Assembly (NCBI GenBank): GCA_937880805.1 | Contig: CALGRR010000113.1 | Coordinates: forward strand, 1-16,715 | Source: an uncultured Clostridia bacterium | GTDB lineage: Bacteria; Bacillota; Clostridia; Oscillospirales; Acutalibacteraceae | DNA length: 16,715 nucleotides | Reading direction: 5' to 3' | In this document: piece by piece, positions 1 through 7,147 of the stretch | How the letters are laid out: the number at the start of each line of letters is the position of its first letter | Position numbering within the stretch: the stretch's first letter is position 1 | Made by a program: the position numbers and the translations under genes | Notes under the pieces: model-generated | What the model was told of the DNA's origin: nothing | The model's database searches: none | What the model saw: the letters and a program-made list of their open reading frames with translations, nothing else

Positions 1-72
1 TATTAACGGAAAAGAATCGATAAAAACCTTAACTTCCTTATGAAATGTCGCCCAACAGCCCCTTTGTTGTTT

Positions 73-1770
73 TTAGTTTGCAGTTTGCTTGCACGAGATA
101 ATTCTTGAACCCGAGCAGGAAAGCTCAACGGTATCGCCCGCTTCAAGAAGAAGCATATTTTCGTGCTCCGCTGCTTTGGCTTTAAATATATTGTTCTCTG
201 TATCAATAAGATAAATATAGGTGTTTCCGTCAATATCAATATATTTTACCGAAGCGATTTTAACGGTTACATTTTTCACATCATCGGCAGGAGTCTGAAT
301 TTCGCTTATGCCGAGCATAGCCTTATATTTTGAAATGCATTCCGCCTGAGTTGCGGCGGTTGTTACGATATTATACTGCTCAACATTAACTGCGGCATAG
401 AGCTTCACAAGTCCGCCCGAATCCTTAAGCACCATAATGTAGGTGGGATTTCCTTCAACATTGATTAAAGAAGGGAATGAAGCCTGATAGCCTTTTTCCT
501 GAACCTCGCCCTCTGCGGCGGTCATTGCGGATTTTTCATCGGCACCTGCTACGGCATAGTAGCGGCTTTCGCCCGTTCTTTCATTTGCAAGAAGGAAGCC
601 GATATTTGAGCTGTCGCCGTTAACCGAGGTTACACCCGTGTATATCCATATATCGCCGTCTTTGGCAACATAACCGTAATCCGAAACGGGCTTTTCATCG
701 GAAGAATCATCCTCGGAGCTGTAGGTTGTAACCTGCTTGCAGCCATCTTTGGTAAACAAGCTGTTCATAAAGCCGTTCTGATACATTCCGTGCCAGTTAT
801 ACTGCTCGCAGATAAGGTCGCCGTAGAAAACAACATCAATCCATCTGGGAATATCCGCAGCATTATATATAACCGTTTCACCCGATACGGGGTCGAGCAC
901 AACGCAGCCGCTGACGGTCTTTCCTCCGAAGAGAGAAATAGTTTTTTCAACGATTGATGCAACATAAAACGGCCTGCCGCTTTCATCAATTTCAAAATGA
1001 AGGTTTTCAATCATCAACGTGGGGTGCTTGAGCCAGATATGTCTTTTTGCATTTTCGGTTAAATGTGCGGAGGGGATATATTTCATACCCTCGGATTTTT
1101 CAAACGAAGCCGACATCGAAACGGGGTCAACCGTAACATATCCTTTAACGCCCGTATCCTTGTTGTTGAGCCATTTGAAAAAGTCGGCATATTCAAGAGC
1201 AGAAACCTTTACGGGCTTTCCGTTATAATCAATCTGAATATAATCGTTTGAAACATCAAACTGGCTCACAACATCTGAAAGTGCACCGATTTCACGGTCA
1301 CCGAGCATTCGTGCCGATGCGGTATCCATAAGTGCAATGGAATCCGTTTCAACAGATTCCGATAAATCGGCGGAAAAATCAGAATCGGCAACCTTAAGAA
1401 TTTCAGAATAAGAGGTTGCATTGAACAAGGTGCTGCCGCCAACGCCCGCAATAACACAAACTGCGGTCAGAGCAATCGGCAGAATATAGGGAAGAATTGA
1501 GAGGTTGAATTTTGTGTATTTTTTTGTACGGCCCTTTGAGCCAACATTTTTTGAAACGGTTACCCATTCAAAATCCCTGCAGCCGTTGGCAAGTCTGCCG
1601 AAATAAATTGAGGCGGTCATAGCAAGAATAACAAGAATCCAAAGCAGCGGATTATGAATGTTTATGGGCGTGCAGGAGATAAAAAGCCCCGCCCCGATTA
1701 TAACCGCACCTATAAGAATACCGAGAATCCACGGAAAGATTTTTATTTTTTTCTTGTTTTGTTTTTTCAT
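73..1770 (-). CDS. Membrane-anchored protein of unknown function, large extracytoplasmic part
   Basis: A 565-residue protein I cannot name. Hydrophobic segments lie at about residues 11-32, 41-59 and 91-115, after a Lys-rich N-terminus (KKQNKKKIK). The remaining 450 residues are polar, beta-rich and probably outside the cell. The middle part has a PepSY-like flavour, with repeated 'value-of-a-property' strands such as VVLDPVSGETVIYN, and an acidic Ser/Asp linker lies near residue 350. The C-terminal 65 residues look like a small beta-barrel (inference only). From memory, similar long proteins occur in other clostridia as conserved hypotheticals. The start is supported by an AGGGGG ribosome site about 9 bases upstream. 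It is transcribed alone; no convincing terminator is seen in the 72 bases before the window edge, only a weak CAACA/TGTTG hairpin. That it is a real gene is certain; its function is not known. Confidence 0.85.
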   Translation of the reverse strand: MKKQNKKKIKIFPWILGILIGAVIIGAGLFISCTPINIHNPLLWILVILAMTASIYFGRLANGCRDFEWVTVSKNVGSKGRTKKYTKFNLSILPYILPIALTAVCVIAGVGGSTLFNATSYSEILKVADSDFSADLSESVETDSIALMDTASARMLGDREIGALSDVVSQFDVSNDYIQIDYNGKPVKVSALEYADFFKWLNNKDTGVKGYVTVDPVSMSASFEKSEGMKYIPSAHLTENAKRHIWLKHPTLMIENLHFEIDESGRPFYVASIVEKTISLFGGKTVSGCVVLDPVSGETVIYNAADIPRWIDVVFYGDLICEQYNWHGMYQNGFMNSLFTKDGCKQVTTYSSEDDSSDEKPVSDYGYVAKDGDIWIYTGVTSVNGDSSNIGFLLANERTGESRYYAVAGADEKSAMTAAEGEVQEKGYQASFPSLINVEGNPTYIMVLKDSGGLVKLYAAVNVEQYNIVTTAATQAECISKYKAMLGISEIQTPADDVKNVTVKIASVKYIDIDGNTYIYLIDTENNIFKAKAAEHENMLLLEAGDTVELSCSGSRIISCKQTAN

Positions 1771-1792
1771 ATTTCATTACCCCCTTTTTGTA

Positions 1793-1821
1793 ATTCTATC
1801 ACGAACATCAATTCAAATCAA
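1793..1821 (-). promoter_or_regulatory. Possible promoter of the 565-residue membrane protein
   Basis: On the minus strand TTGATT (1816-1821) and TAGAAT (1793-1798) are separated by 17 bases. The predicted transcript start (about 1786) would fall at the edge of the ribosome binding site, giving an unusually short leader. The match may therefore be chance. Confidence 0.3.
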
Positions 1822-1851
1822 TATGAATAAAACTAATGAAGTTTGATTTTC

Positions 1852-1976
1852 GGAACGCTGAGGACAGCGTTCCCTACGAAAAATATAATGGGTACGGGTG
1901 AAGCCCGTCCGAAACTCTGCGTTCATCACTCAAAACGCAGACCCTTCATTACGAATTACGCATTACGCATTCCGAA
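1852..1976. repeat. Hairpin-rich intergenic element with 7-bp tandem repeats
   Basis: Three inverted repeats come in a row. The first is a perfect 9-bp stem (GGAACGCTG / CAGCGTTCC, 1852-1873, loop AGGA). The second is ACGGG/CCCGT (about 1894-1908). The third is CTGCGTT/AACGCAG (1917-1940). They are followed by four 7-bp units from 1948 (ATTACGA, ATTACGC, ATTACGC, ATTCCGA) that run into the stop codon of the next gene (TAA complement, 1977-1979). I recall similar sequence as an interspersed element in Ruminococcaceae-type genomes, but copy number cannot be tested here. It lies between two minus-strand genes and could end transcripts or stabilise RNA. Confidence 0.6.
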
Positions 1977-2207
1977 TTAACTTCTGCTGCACGCCTTAAG
2001 CAATCCCACCGCACCGGCGATTAAAGCAACGGGCAAGAGCAGAATAAATCCGCCTGCGAAAATTGCAAGCAAAATAAATGCGGGAACTGCAAGTGCGAGC
2101 AGTATTGTTGCACCGATTTTTGCCGCACCCCAGGTCAGCTTGAATGCCAACCCTATAGCTTTAACAAACAGCCATACAGCGATAACGGAAAATATTATTT
2201 CAATCAT
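1977..2207 (-). CDS. Small hydrophobic membrane protein, unknown function
   Basis: A 76-residue protein made almost entirely of hydrophobic residues with Gly and Ala. It probably has a helix at residues 3-25 and one or two more at 32-69, ending in LLKACSRS. A GGAGTG ribosome site lies 7 bases before the ATG, which supports expression. No family is recognised; phage-holin-like and stress-type small membrane proteins have similar composition, but nothing links it to either. Its stop codon abuts the 7-bp tandem repeat of the downstream element. Confidence 0.7.
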   Translation of the reverse strand: MIEIIFSVIAVWLFVKAIGLAFKLTWGAAKIGATILLALAVPAFILLAIFAGGFILLLPVALIAGAVGLLKACSRS

Positions 2208-2337
2208 TAATAATCACTCCTTGATATATTATATTGCCGCCTGATATTTCCTTGACTATATGATAACTCACCAAACCGCAAAACTGAATGACACTTTGTG
2301 CGGAAAACGCACCCGTTTTTTCTCAACAAATGCAAAA

Positions 2338-2359
2338 ACGGTGCCCTTGCGGACACCGT
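2338..2359 (-). terminator. Rho-independent terminator of the XRE-like gene
   Basis: Read on the minus strand, a 9-bp stem (ACGGTGTCC / GGGCACCGT, one G-T pair) with a GCAA tetraloop is followed directly by TTTTT (2333-2337). It begins 6 bases after the stop codon of the 166-residue HTH gene. Confidence 0.85.
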
Positions 2360-2365
2360 AAATTC

Positions 2366-2866
2366 TTATTCGCCTTTGATTTGGTTGTATTTCTCAATAT
2401 TGATTTTCTTATCTGCGAGCATCTGCTCAACCCATAGCTGCAAGGCTTCAACTGTGATTGAAATGCGTTCAAGCTCTTTCTGAATAAAAACAAAATCCTT
2501 GATTTCGTTATCGTCAATCTCACCGTCGGCAGTTATTTCAATAAGCCTCTCCTGGCTCTTTTTCATTGAATTGAGCGAAGAAAGCATTTCAAGCACAATC
2601 TGTGCAAGGTCTTTAACCTTAACCTCGGGCACATATTTTTTGCCGATGGGGCATTCCTTTGAGCAGTAATGGTTGCAGAGGGTCGGCTCGCCATAGATTT
2701 CGGCAAGCAGCATTACCTCGTCGGGCGTTATCGGGAATTTGCCGTTTTCAATTCTTTCAAGACGCTCGGGCTGAATCGGATTGTTCATCAGCGATGCCTT
2801 GTCGCAAACATCATCCCTTGTCATATCGTTACTTTTTCTTATTTCCTTATATATTGTATCTGCCAT
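2366..2866 (-). CDS. XRE-like helix-turn-helix protein with Cys cluster
   Basis: A 166-residue protein starting at the ATG at 2866, which has AAAGGAGAG upstream. A 12-residue extension to 2902 is possible but is encoded inside a repeat element and lacks its own ribosome site. Residues about 6-60 resemble an XRE-type HTH: a helix with MTRDDVCDKA, then RLERIENGKFPITPDEVMLLAEIYGE, the usual end of this fold. A Cys cluster follows at once (C64-x3-C68-x3-C72, within LCNHYCSKECPIG). The C-terminal 90 residues are charged, helical and probably coiled (EMLSSLNSMKKSQERL, KELERISITVEALQLWVEQM). XRE proteins bind DNA; here the Cys cluster could bind a metal or Fe-S cluster, but this is inference. I recall similar proteins in other clostridia without a known function. 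Confidence 0.75.
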   Translation of the reverse strand: MADTIYKEIRKSNDMTRDDVCDKASLMNNPIQPERLERIENGKFPITPDEVMLLAEIYGEPTLCNHYCSKECPIGKKYVPEVKVKDLAQIVLEMLSSLNSMKKSQERLIEITADGEIDDNEIKDFVFIQKELERISITVEALQLWVEQMLADKKINIEKYNQIKGE

Positions 2867-2888
2867 ATTCTCTCTCCTTTTATACAAA

Positions 2889-3004
2889 CAATCCTCCGTC
2901 ATTTTCTTGCGAAAATGCCACCTCCTTTCAAAAGGAGGCTATTATACTGAGACTTACCTTTTGGGCTCCTTTGGCAAAGGAGCTGTCCGTAGGACTGAGG
3001 ATTG
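2889..3004. repeat. MITE-like element with 12-bp terminal inverted repeats
   Basis: The ends are CAATCCTCCGTC (2889-2900) and GACTGAGGATTG (2993-3004), inverted copies with one mismatch. Inside are four hairpins: ATTTTC/GAAAAT (2901-2916), CCTCCTTT/AAAGGAGG (2921-2938), GCTCCTTT/AAAGGAGC (2965-2983) and GTCC/GGAC (2985-2995). The GGCTCCTTTGGCAAAGGAGC core followed by a variable small stem and CTGAGGATTG is a pattern I recall as widely interspersed in gut clostridia. No target-site duplication is obvious and no transposase is encoded. It sits just upstream of the XRE-like gene and may affect its leader. Confidence 0.75.
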
Positions 3005-3103
3005 ATTATAATTGCCGTCGCAGCCCCAACATTATAAAAAGTATAACATACAAAAAAGATTAAATAAAGTCCCGAAACAACAAAAACCTCTGCGGTTGAT
3101 TGT

Positions 3104-3964
3104 TCAGAATAAATCAAGGACAAAATGCAATAACGCTGTAGCAGCAAAAAAATTCAAAAATGAAACAAACCTAACCAAATACTTTTTCCAATTCTCTTCT
3201 GATTTTACTATCTTATCTAAGAAGCTATCAAGAACCAATGCAACACCAATAACAGCCGCTATTATAAACGTTGCCCAATTACCCGTTATAATTGATTTTA
3301 TAATAACCGCTGCGGCACATAAAAGAGAAAAAACAATAAATAAGCCTGAAAGAAATCTGTCGGGAACGTTTGTTTTGCTGAATTCACCGGTTGCTGCAGC
3401 GGCAAGAGCTTTCTTTCGCCAACGAAAATAACCTAACAAATCGATAGCAATATAAAACGACAGAAATGCGAGCAACCCCAACACGAAATCGTCGCCCTTG
3501 AAGGATTTACCTGAAAACAGCAAATAAAAGAATGTTATTGCAAAAACTCCAAAAGAAATAATTGTTTTAGGCAGGCTGATTTTCAAAAATGCTTTGTGTA
3601 TTGAGGAAAGCTCAATCTCGGGGTCAGTTTCAAGAGGCAGCGGATTTTCTTCCTCATTTAAAAAAATAACCATATTTTTATATGCACAAACAAACTGCCA
3701 GCCTGATGCCGCACAAAGCTCAAGATATTCATTTTTATTTTCGGACAGCAAAAAACTGTCCTCATTTGAAAACTGCGGGAGATAGGTTATTGTGTAATGA
3801 AGCTTTTGCGGTTCGGATTTCTTGAATTCCCACTCACCCGCAAATTGCTTTTTAACAAGCAACCACCCTTCAGAAGCTTTTTGCTCCAGATATTCCTGTA
3901 TGCCTGTTCGGTCATAGTAAGCAAAATTATCATGAAAAGTTTTAAAACTCTTTTCCCGTGACAT
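3104..3964 (-). CDS. DUF2812 membrane protein
   Basis: A 286-residue protein. The N-terminal 110 residues form the soluble DUF2812 domain (F..YD..GIQEYLEQKASEGWLL, then a second copy-like stretch Y.ELCAASGWQFVCAYKNMVIF). Five hydrophobic segments follow at about 131-151, 160-181, 204-224, 229-248 and 264-285. DUF2812 proteins are typically encoded just after a PadR regulator in Firmicutes. Here the PadR stop codon overlaps the AAAGGAGGT ribosome site of this gene, with 14 bases between the genes. The pair is therefore co-transcribed and probably translationally coupled. The molecular function is unknown; family context suggests a membrane or envelope-stress role. Only a weak AACC/GGTT hairpin with a T-run follows the gene. 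Confidence 0.88.
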   Translation of the reverse strand: MSREKSFKTFHDNFAYYDRTGIQEYLEQKASEGWLLVKKQFAGEWEFKKSEPQKLHYTITYLPQFSNEDSFLLSENKNEYLELCAASGWQFVCAYKNMVIFLNEEENPLPLETDPEIELSSIHKAFLKISLPKTIISFGVFAITFFYLLFSGKSFKGDDFVLGLLAFLSFYIAIDLLGYFRWRKKALAAAATGEFSKTNVPDRFLSGLFIVFSLLCAAAVIIKSIITGNWATFIIAAVIGVALVLDSFLDKIVKSEENWKKYLVRFVSFLNFFAATALLHFVLDLF

Positions 3965-3978
3965 AACCTTACCTCCTT

Positions 3979-4287
3979 TTACAGAAACAATTTACGGTAA
4001 TCTTCTGCCTGAGTACAAAGGCGTTCATATTCGCATTTGAGCAAATCTCTTCCTCTGTCCGTCAAAACATAATTTCGGCGTCTGCCCTCTGCCTTTGTCT
4101 GAATAATAATTCCCGAATCCAGAAACTGTTCAAGCAGATTATAAAGTGTGCCCGAGCCAACCTTTACTCTGCCGTCTGTCATCTGCGAAACCTTATCCAT
4201 AATATCAATTCCGCAGCATTCCTCTTTAAGGCATAACAAAATATAAAACATCTGCTCGGTCAATGTCTGAAATTTTAATCTGGGCAA
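3979..4287 (-). CDS. PadR-family transcriptional repressor
   Basis: A 102-residue winged-helix regulator with the PadR signature: LTEQMFYILLCL at the N-terminus, GSGTLYNLLEQFLDSGII for the recognition helix, then GRRRNYVLTDRGRDLL for the wing. It starts at TTG (4287), because no ATG lies before the conserved QTLTEQ segment. A GGGTGGTG ribosome site lies at the right distance. The C-terminal dimerisation helix is short, as in the PadR-s2 group. It almost surely represses its own promoter, since two palindromic sites overlap the core promoter upstream. It is first in a two-gene operon with the DUF2812 protein. Confidence 0.92.
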   Translation of the reverse strand: MPRLKFQTLTEQMFYILLCLKEECCGIDIMDKVSQMTDGRVKVGSGTLYNLLEQFLDSGIIIQTKAEGRRRNYVLTDRGRDLLKCEYERLCTQAEDYRKLFL

Positions 4288-4302
4288 AACAGCACCACCC
4301 TT

Positions 4303-4352
4303 ATATCGAATATCGACATATATATTATATTATCGATATTCGATATTGTCAA
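4303..4352 (-). promoter_or_regulatory. padR promoter with two palindromic operators
   Basis: On the minus strand, TTGACA (4347-4352), a 17-bp spacer and TATAAT (4324-4329) give a perfect consensus promoter. A 15-bp palindrome TATCGA-TAT-TCGATA (4331-4345) fills the spacer. A second, nearly identical copy (4304-4318, one mismatch) lies just after the -10 box, around the start point. The two are also perfect 14-bp inverted copies of each other (4303-4316 and 4333-4346). A repressor on either site would block polymerase. PadR proteins are known for AT-rich palindromes of this kind. Confidence 0.88.
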
Positions 4353-4371
4353 GCATACAGAGAAAAAACAT

Positions 4372-4411
4372 AAAAGCTCCGCTTACCGATTGAACGGTAA
4401 ACGGAGCTTTT
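4372..4411. terminator. Bidirectional-type terminator after the beta-helix gene
   Basis: The stem AAAAGCTCCG-c-TTACCG pairs with CGGTAA-a-CGGAGCTTTT, 16 pairs around one mismatch, with a 6-base loop. A T-run follows on both strands. It closes the MBOAT/SGNH/beta-helix operon and separates it from the padR promoter. Confidence 0.85.
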
Positions 4412-4433
4412 ATTAATATCAATATTTTCAATT

Positions 4434-6065
4434 TCAGCTTATCTCGCAGTATTTGCCTATGCTGAAGTCAAGGGGCGGAAAGGTTATCTTTCTGCCGCAA
4501 GAGGTGATGTTATCAAGCTCAACCTGAACGGTATTCGTGTTGCTGTCTGTACCCGCTATTTTCGGCTTCATATATGAGGTGTAAGAAATATTTCTGAAAA
4601 CAACATTCTTAATCTCAAAATTTTCTGCTTCCTCATCATAGATTTTCACAAGAATTGGTCTGCCTTCATCACGGAATATTTCGATATTCTCAAAAAGAAT
4701 GCCGTCAATGCTGCCTTTGGTCTGTTCTGCAACAACAACAAGCGAACCTATTCTGTCATTATCCCAGATGCCGTCACGGTAAATTACCGCACAGTCACGG
4801 AAGGTAACATCAGAAATCTTTTTATTAACCTCGCCCGTGATGCCAAAGCATCTTGCATATCCGCCCCAGGCGATGCAGTTTGAAAAAGTTATGTTGTTGC
4901 TGCCCATTCTGCCTCCGAGAGCTTTCACTTCAAAGGTATCGTCCGCCACTCTTGCAAAGCAGTTATTTACGGTTACATTATGGCTGTTGCAGATTGCAAA
5001 GCCGTCGCAGTTTCCGCGGTTGCCGATGATGTCAACCTGCTCAATATTCACATCGGTGCAGCAATAGGAAATGAATGACCATTCGGGAGAATTGATAATC
5101 TTGACTCCGCTTATATTTATGTTGCTGCAGTCGGTGAAAACCACGCCCCGTCGCTCCCGTCGGTCAAGGCGGGTCATATCAATAACTCCCCTGCCCGTAA
5201 GGGTTATATTATTGCAGTTAAAGAAATTCAGGAACGGATACCTTGTGAGTCCGATTGCATTATCTCCGGGTGCAGTGGGTTCAAGATATTTGTTTTCATC
5301 CTCTGCACAGTCAATATCAAAAAGGTGATTTGCCATAACATAAGCACCCTCACGAAGATAAATTACGAGATTTTCATTTCCGACGAGGTTGACATAATCG
5401 TACTGATAAACGCCTTTATCAAGCACCCAGACGCTATCTTCTCCGTATTCTTCTATATATGCTGCGATTTCGGCATCCTCGTCAACCTTTTCACGCACCA
5501 TAAGGGTATAGCCGTAATACTGATTAGCACCGTTGAAAAGGAAGGTGTAAACGCCCGTTTTGTTGATTGACGCTGTAACCGTGTTGTTTTCGCAGAGCGC
5601 TTTAACTCCGTGGGATTCGGGAAGCACAACGGCATTTTTCAGCGTTACATCAGCACCCGTTATCTCTATGTTGAATGAAAAATCGGTGTCGGCATCAACA
5701 TAAATCTCTGAAAACGAGTGAAGAGTTCCCGTGTCATCGGCACGGATGAAAACCACCGAAGCATAAACGGGAATTTCCTCTCCGCTTACCTTCGCGGTGT
5801 AATAAGGGGAAATGGTGATGCCGTTTATATCGTCATATCCGCCTGACTGAACATATTCGGGAAGCTGTGCCGAGGCTCTGCCCACAAGTTCCTGCTCGGT
5901 GAGCCCCGCCTCTTCGAGGGTTATAATTGCTTCCTCGGGATATTCGAGAAACGAAAAATCAAAATTCTCGCTCTCGGGATAAATCGTGGCAGGAAAAATC
6001 AGGTTTGAGAGAAAAACGCAAACCGCAGTAAAAACAGTAAACAAGAATTTAATAAAACCTTGCAT
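4434..6065 (-). CDS. Secreted right-handed beta-helix glycoside hydrolase (GH28-like)
   Basis: A 543-residue protein with an N-terminal signal peptide or anchor (hydrophobic residues about 5-27). A beta-sandwich-like N-terminal region (about 75-195) is followed by a parallel beta-helix with repeated N-N/C-N-I rungs (NCNNITLTG, DCSNINISG, NSHNVTVNN, GSNNITFSN). Two polygalacturonase-type motifs are visible: N-x-D-G at 352-355 (NCDG) and D-D at 375-376 (ADDTFEV). The usual later G-H-G and R-I-K motifs are not evident, so the exact family is open; GH28, GH49-like dextranase and related epimerase folds share this shape. It is the last gene of an operon, 24 bases after an SGNH protein and following an MBOAT acyltransferase. 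This suggests action on a surface polysaccharide made by the same cell, although diet pectin or another glycan is possible. AAGGCGG precedes the ATG. Confidence 0.8.
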   Translation of the reverse strand: MQGFIKFLFTVFTAVCVFLSNLIFPATIYPESENFDFSFLEYPEEAIITLEEAGLTEQELVGRASAQLPEYVQSGGYDDINGITISPYYTAKVSGEEIPVYASVVFIRADDTGTLHSFSEIYVDADTDFSFNIEITGADVTLKNAVVLPESHGVKALCENNTVTASINKTGVYTFLFNGANQYYGYTLMVREKVDEDAEIAAYIEEYGEDSVWVLDKGVYQYDYVNLVGNENLVIYLREGAYVMANHLFDIDCAEDENKYLEPTAPGDNAIGLTRYPFLNFFNCNNITLTGRGVIDMTRLDRRERRGVVFTDCSNINISGVKIINSPEWSFISYCCTDVNIEQVDIIGNRGNCDGFAICNSHNVTVNNCFARVADDTFEVKALGGRMGSNNITFSNCIAWGGYARCFGITGEVNKKISDVTFRDCAVIYRDGIWDNDRIGSLVVVAEQTKGSIDGILFENIEIFRDEGRPILVKIYDEEAENFEIKNVVFRNISYTSYMKPKIAGTDSNTNTVQVELDNITSCGRKITFPPLDFSIGKYCEIS

Positions 6066-6089
6066 TGAATTTCCGCCTTTCTGAAGGGA

Positions 6090-7139
6090 TTAATCAAATA
6101 GCTTTTCGTAGTCGAAGTTTTCAAGATAATCGAAAAAAACATTCAGCAAAGATTTGTAGTTTTCTTTTTCTTTCGGCAACACACCAAAATTATTGTCGAT
6201 TCGTGAGATTATCTCTTTGCTTATATGAAAGCCGTAATGAGTTGAGTCTTTGTAATTATCCAGATTGCTGATAATATCAAGCATTTCTTCATCTACCCAG
6301 AAAAAAACAGTAACATTTTTATACTGCGACATAAAATCAAAAGTTTTTTCAAATTCAGCTTTGTATTCATCCAGCTGACCTGAATCATATACATCTTTCC
6401 AATACAAAACGCTGAACGGAGAACAGAAGAAAACAAATTGTGTATCCGGCATAGCTTCAAAATATTTACCCAACAACTTCAGGTTGCCTTCTGTATAAAA
6501 ACATCTGTCTGTTTTTGCTGATCCATTCTTTTCTTTTGCGGCGTTATATTCTGTAAGAATAATATCTTTTTTGCATGGAATATCGTATCCCCACACAAAA
6601 ACACTGTTGTAATCAGGAACTGTATTGAGGATATTAGCTTTCAGAGTATCGTATGTATAGTTAGTCAGAGCGAAATTAAAAAGGTATTCTACATCGTTCA
6701 GATAGTTGTTATCATATAAATACAAGGGCATTTCGTGTTTGGTTACTTTATCTGAAGAATTGAAAAAACCTGTGTCAAGATTAAACAGAATATTTTCGGG
6801 ATGATTTTCTCTGCCTGAAAGAATATCCAACAGATAAGTCCAATCCAATGCGTGAGAACCTGAAGCTGTGAGCTTAACTGTTTTTCCGTTAAATGCCTTT
6901 TCAACATCAGATACCAAAAAGTTCTCTGACATAGAGTTTCCGATTATAACATTTTTGAAATCAAAATTTTTGGCAATTCCCGCATTTTGATACCTTTCGT
7001 TGGTAACATTTGCTTCCAGTCCGAACCATGGCTTATGATACTGAAACAGCGGGTCAACAGCAAAATTAACTGTACCAATCAACAATAATGCACTCAGCAA
7101 CAAGGAAAACGTTGCTGCAACCATTTTTTTACTATTCAT
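6090..7139 (-). CDS. AlgJ/DltD-like SGNH O-acyltransferase partner
   Basis: A 349-residue protein anchored by one N-terminal hydrophobic segment (about 6-27), with the rest outside the membrane. It shows the catalytic pieces of SGNH-type polysaccharide acyltransferases: VIIGNSMSENF (Ser69 as the likely nucleophile) near the start of the domain and D298-S-T-H301 near the end. The order and spacing fit AlgJ, AlgX and DltD, which work with an MBOAT protein to move acyl groups onto a surface polymer. The start follows the MBOAT stop codon by 8 bases, with AGGTG in between. The two are therefore a coupled pair. Sequence similarity to a named subfamily is too low to say AlgJ or DltD. The acyl acceptor is unknown. 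This gene and the MBOAT gene are visibly A+T-richer than the rest of the window. Confidence 0.82.
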   Translation of the reverse strand: MNSKKMVAATFSLLLSALLLIGTVNFAVDPLFQYHKPWFGLEANVTNERYQNAGIAKNFDFKNVIIGNSMSENFLVSDVEKAFNGKTVKLTASGSHALDWTYLLDILSGRENHPENILFNLDTGFFNSSDKVTKHEMPLYLYDNNYLNDVEYLFNFALTNYTYDTLKANILNTVPDYNSVFVWGYDIPCKKDIILTEYNAAKEKNGSAKTDRCFYTEGNLKLLGKYFEAMPDTQFVFFCSPFSVLYWKDVYDSGQLDEYKAEFEKTFDFMSQYKNVTVFFWVDEEMLDIISNLDNYKDSTHYGFHISKEIISRIDNNFGVLPKEKENYKSLLNVFFDYLENFDYEKLFD

Positions 7140-7147
7140 AATTCACC

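Noticed and set aside
3..239. Minus-strand open frame at the window edge
   Set aside because: Overlaps the end of the 565-residue gene in another frame and lacks a start signal.
1948..1976. CRISPR-like array
   Set aside because: The units are 7 bp with no spacers; it is a simple tandem repeat, and no cas genes are present.
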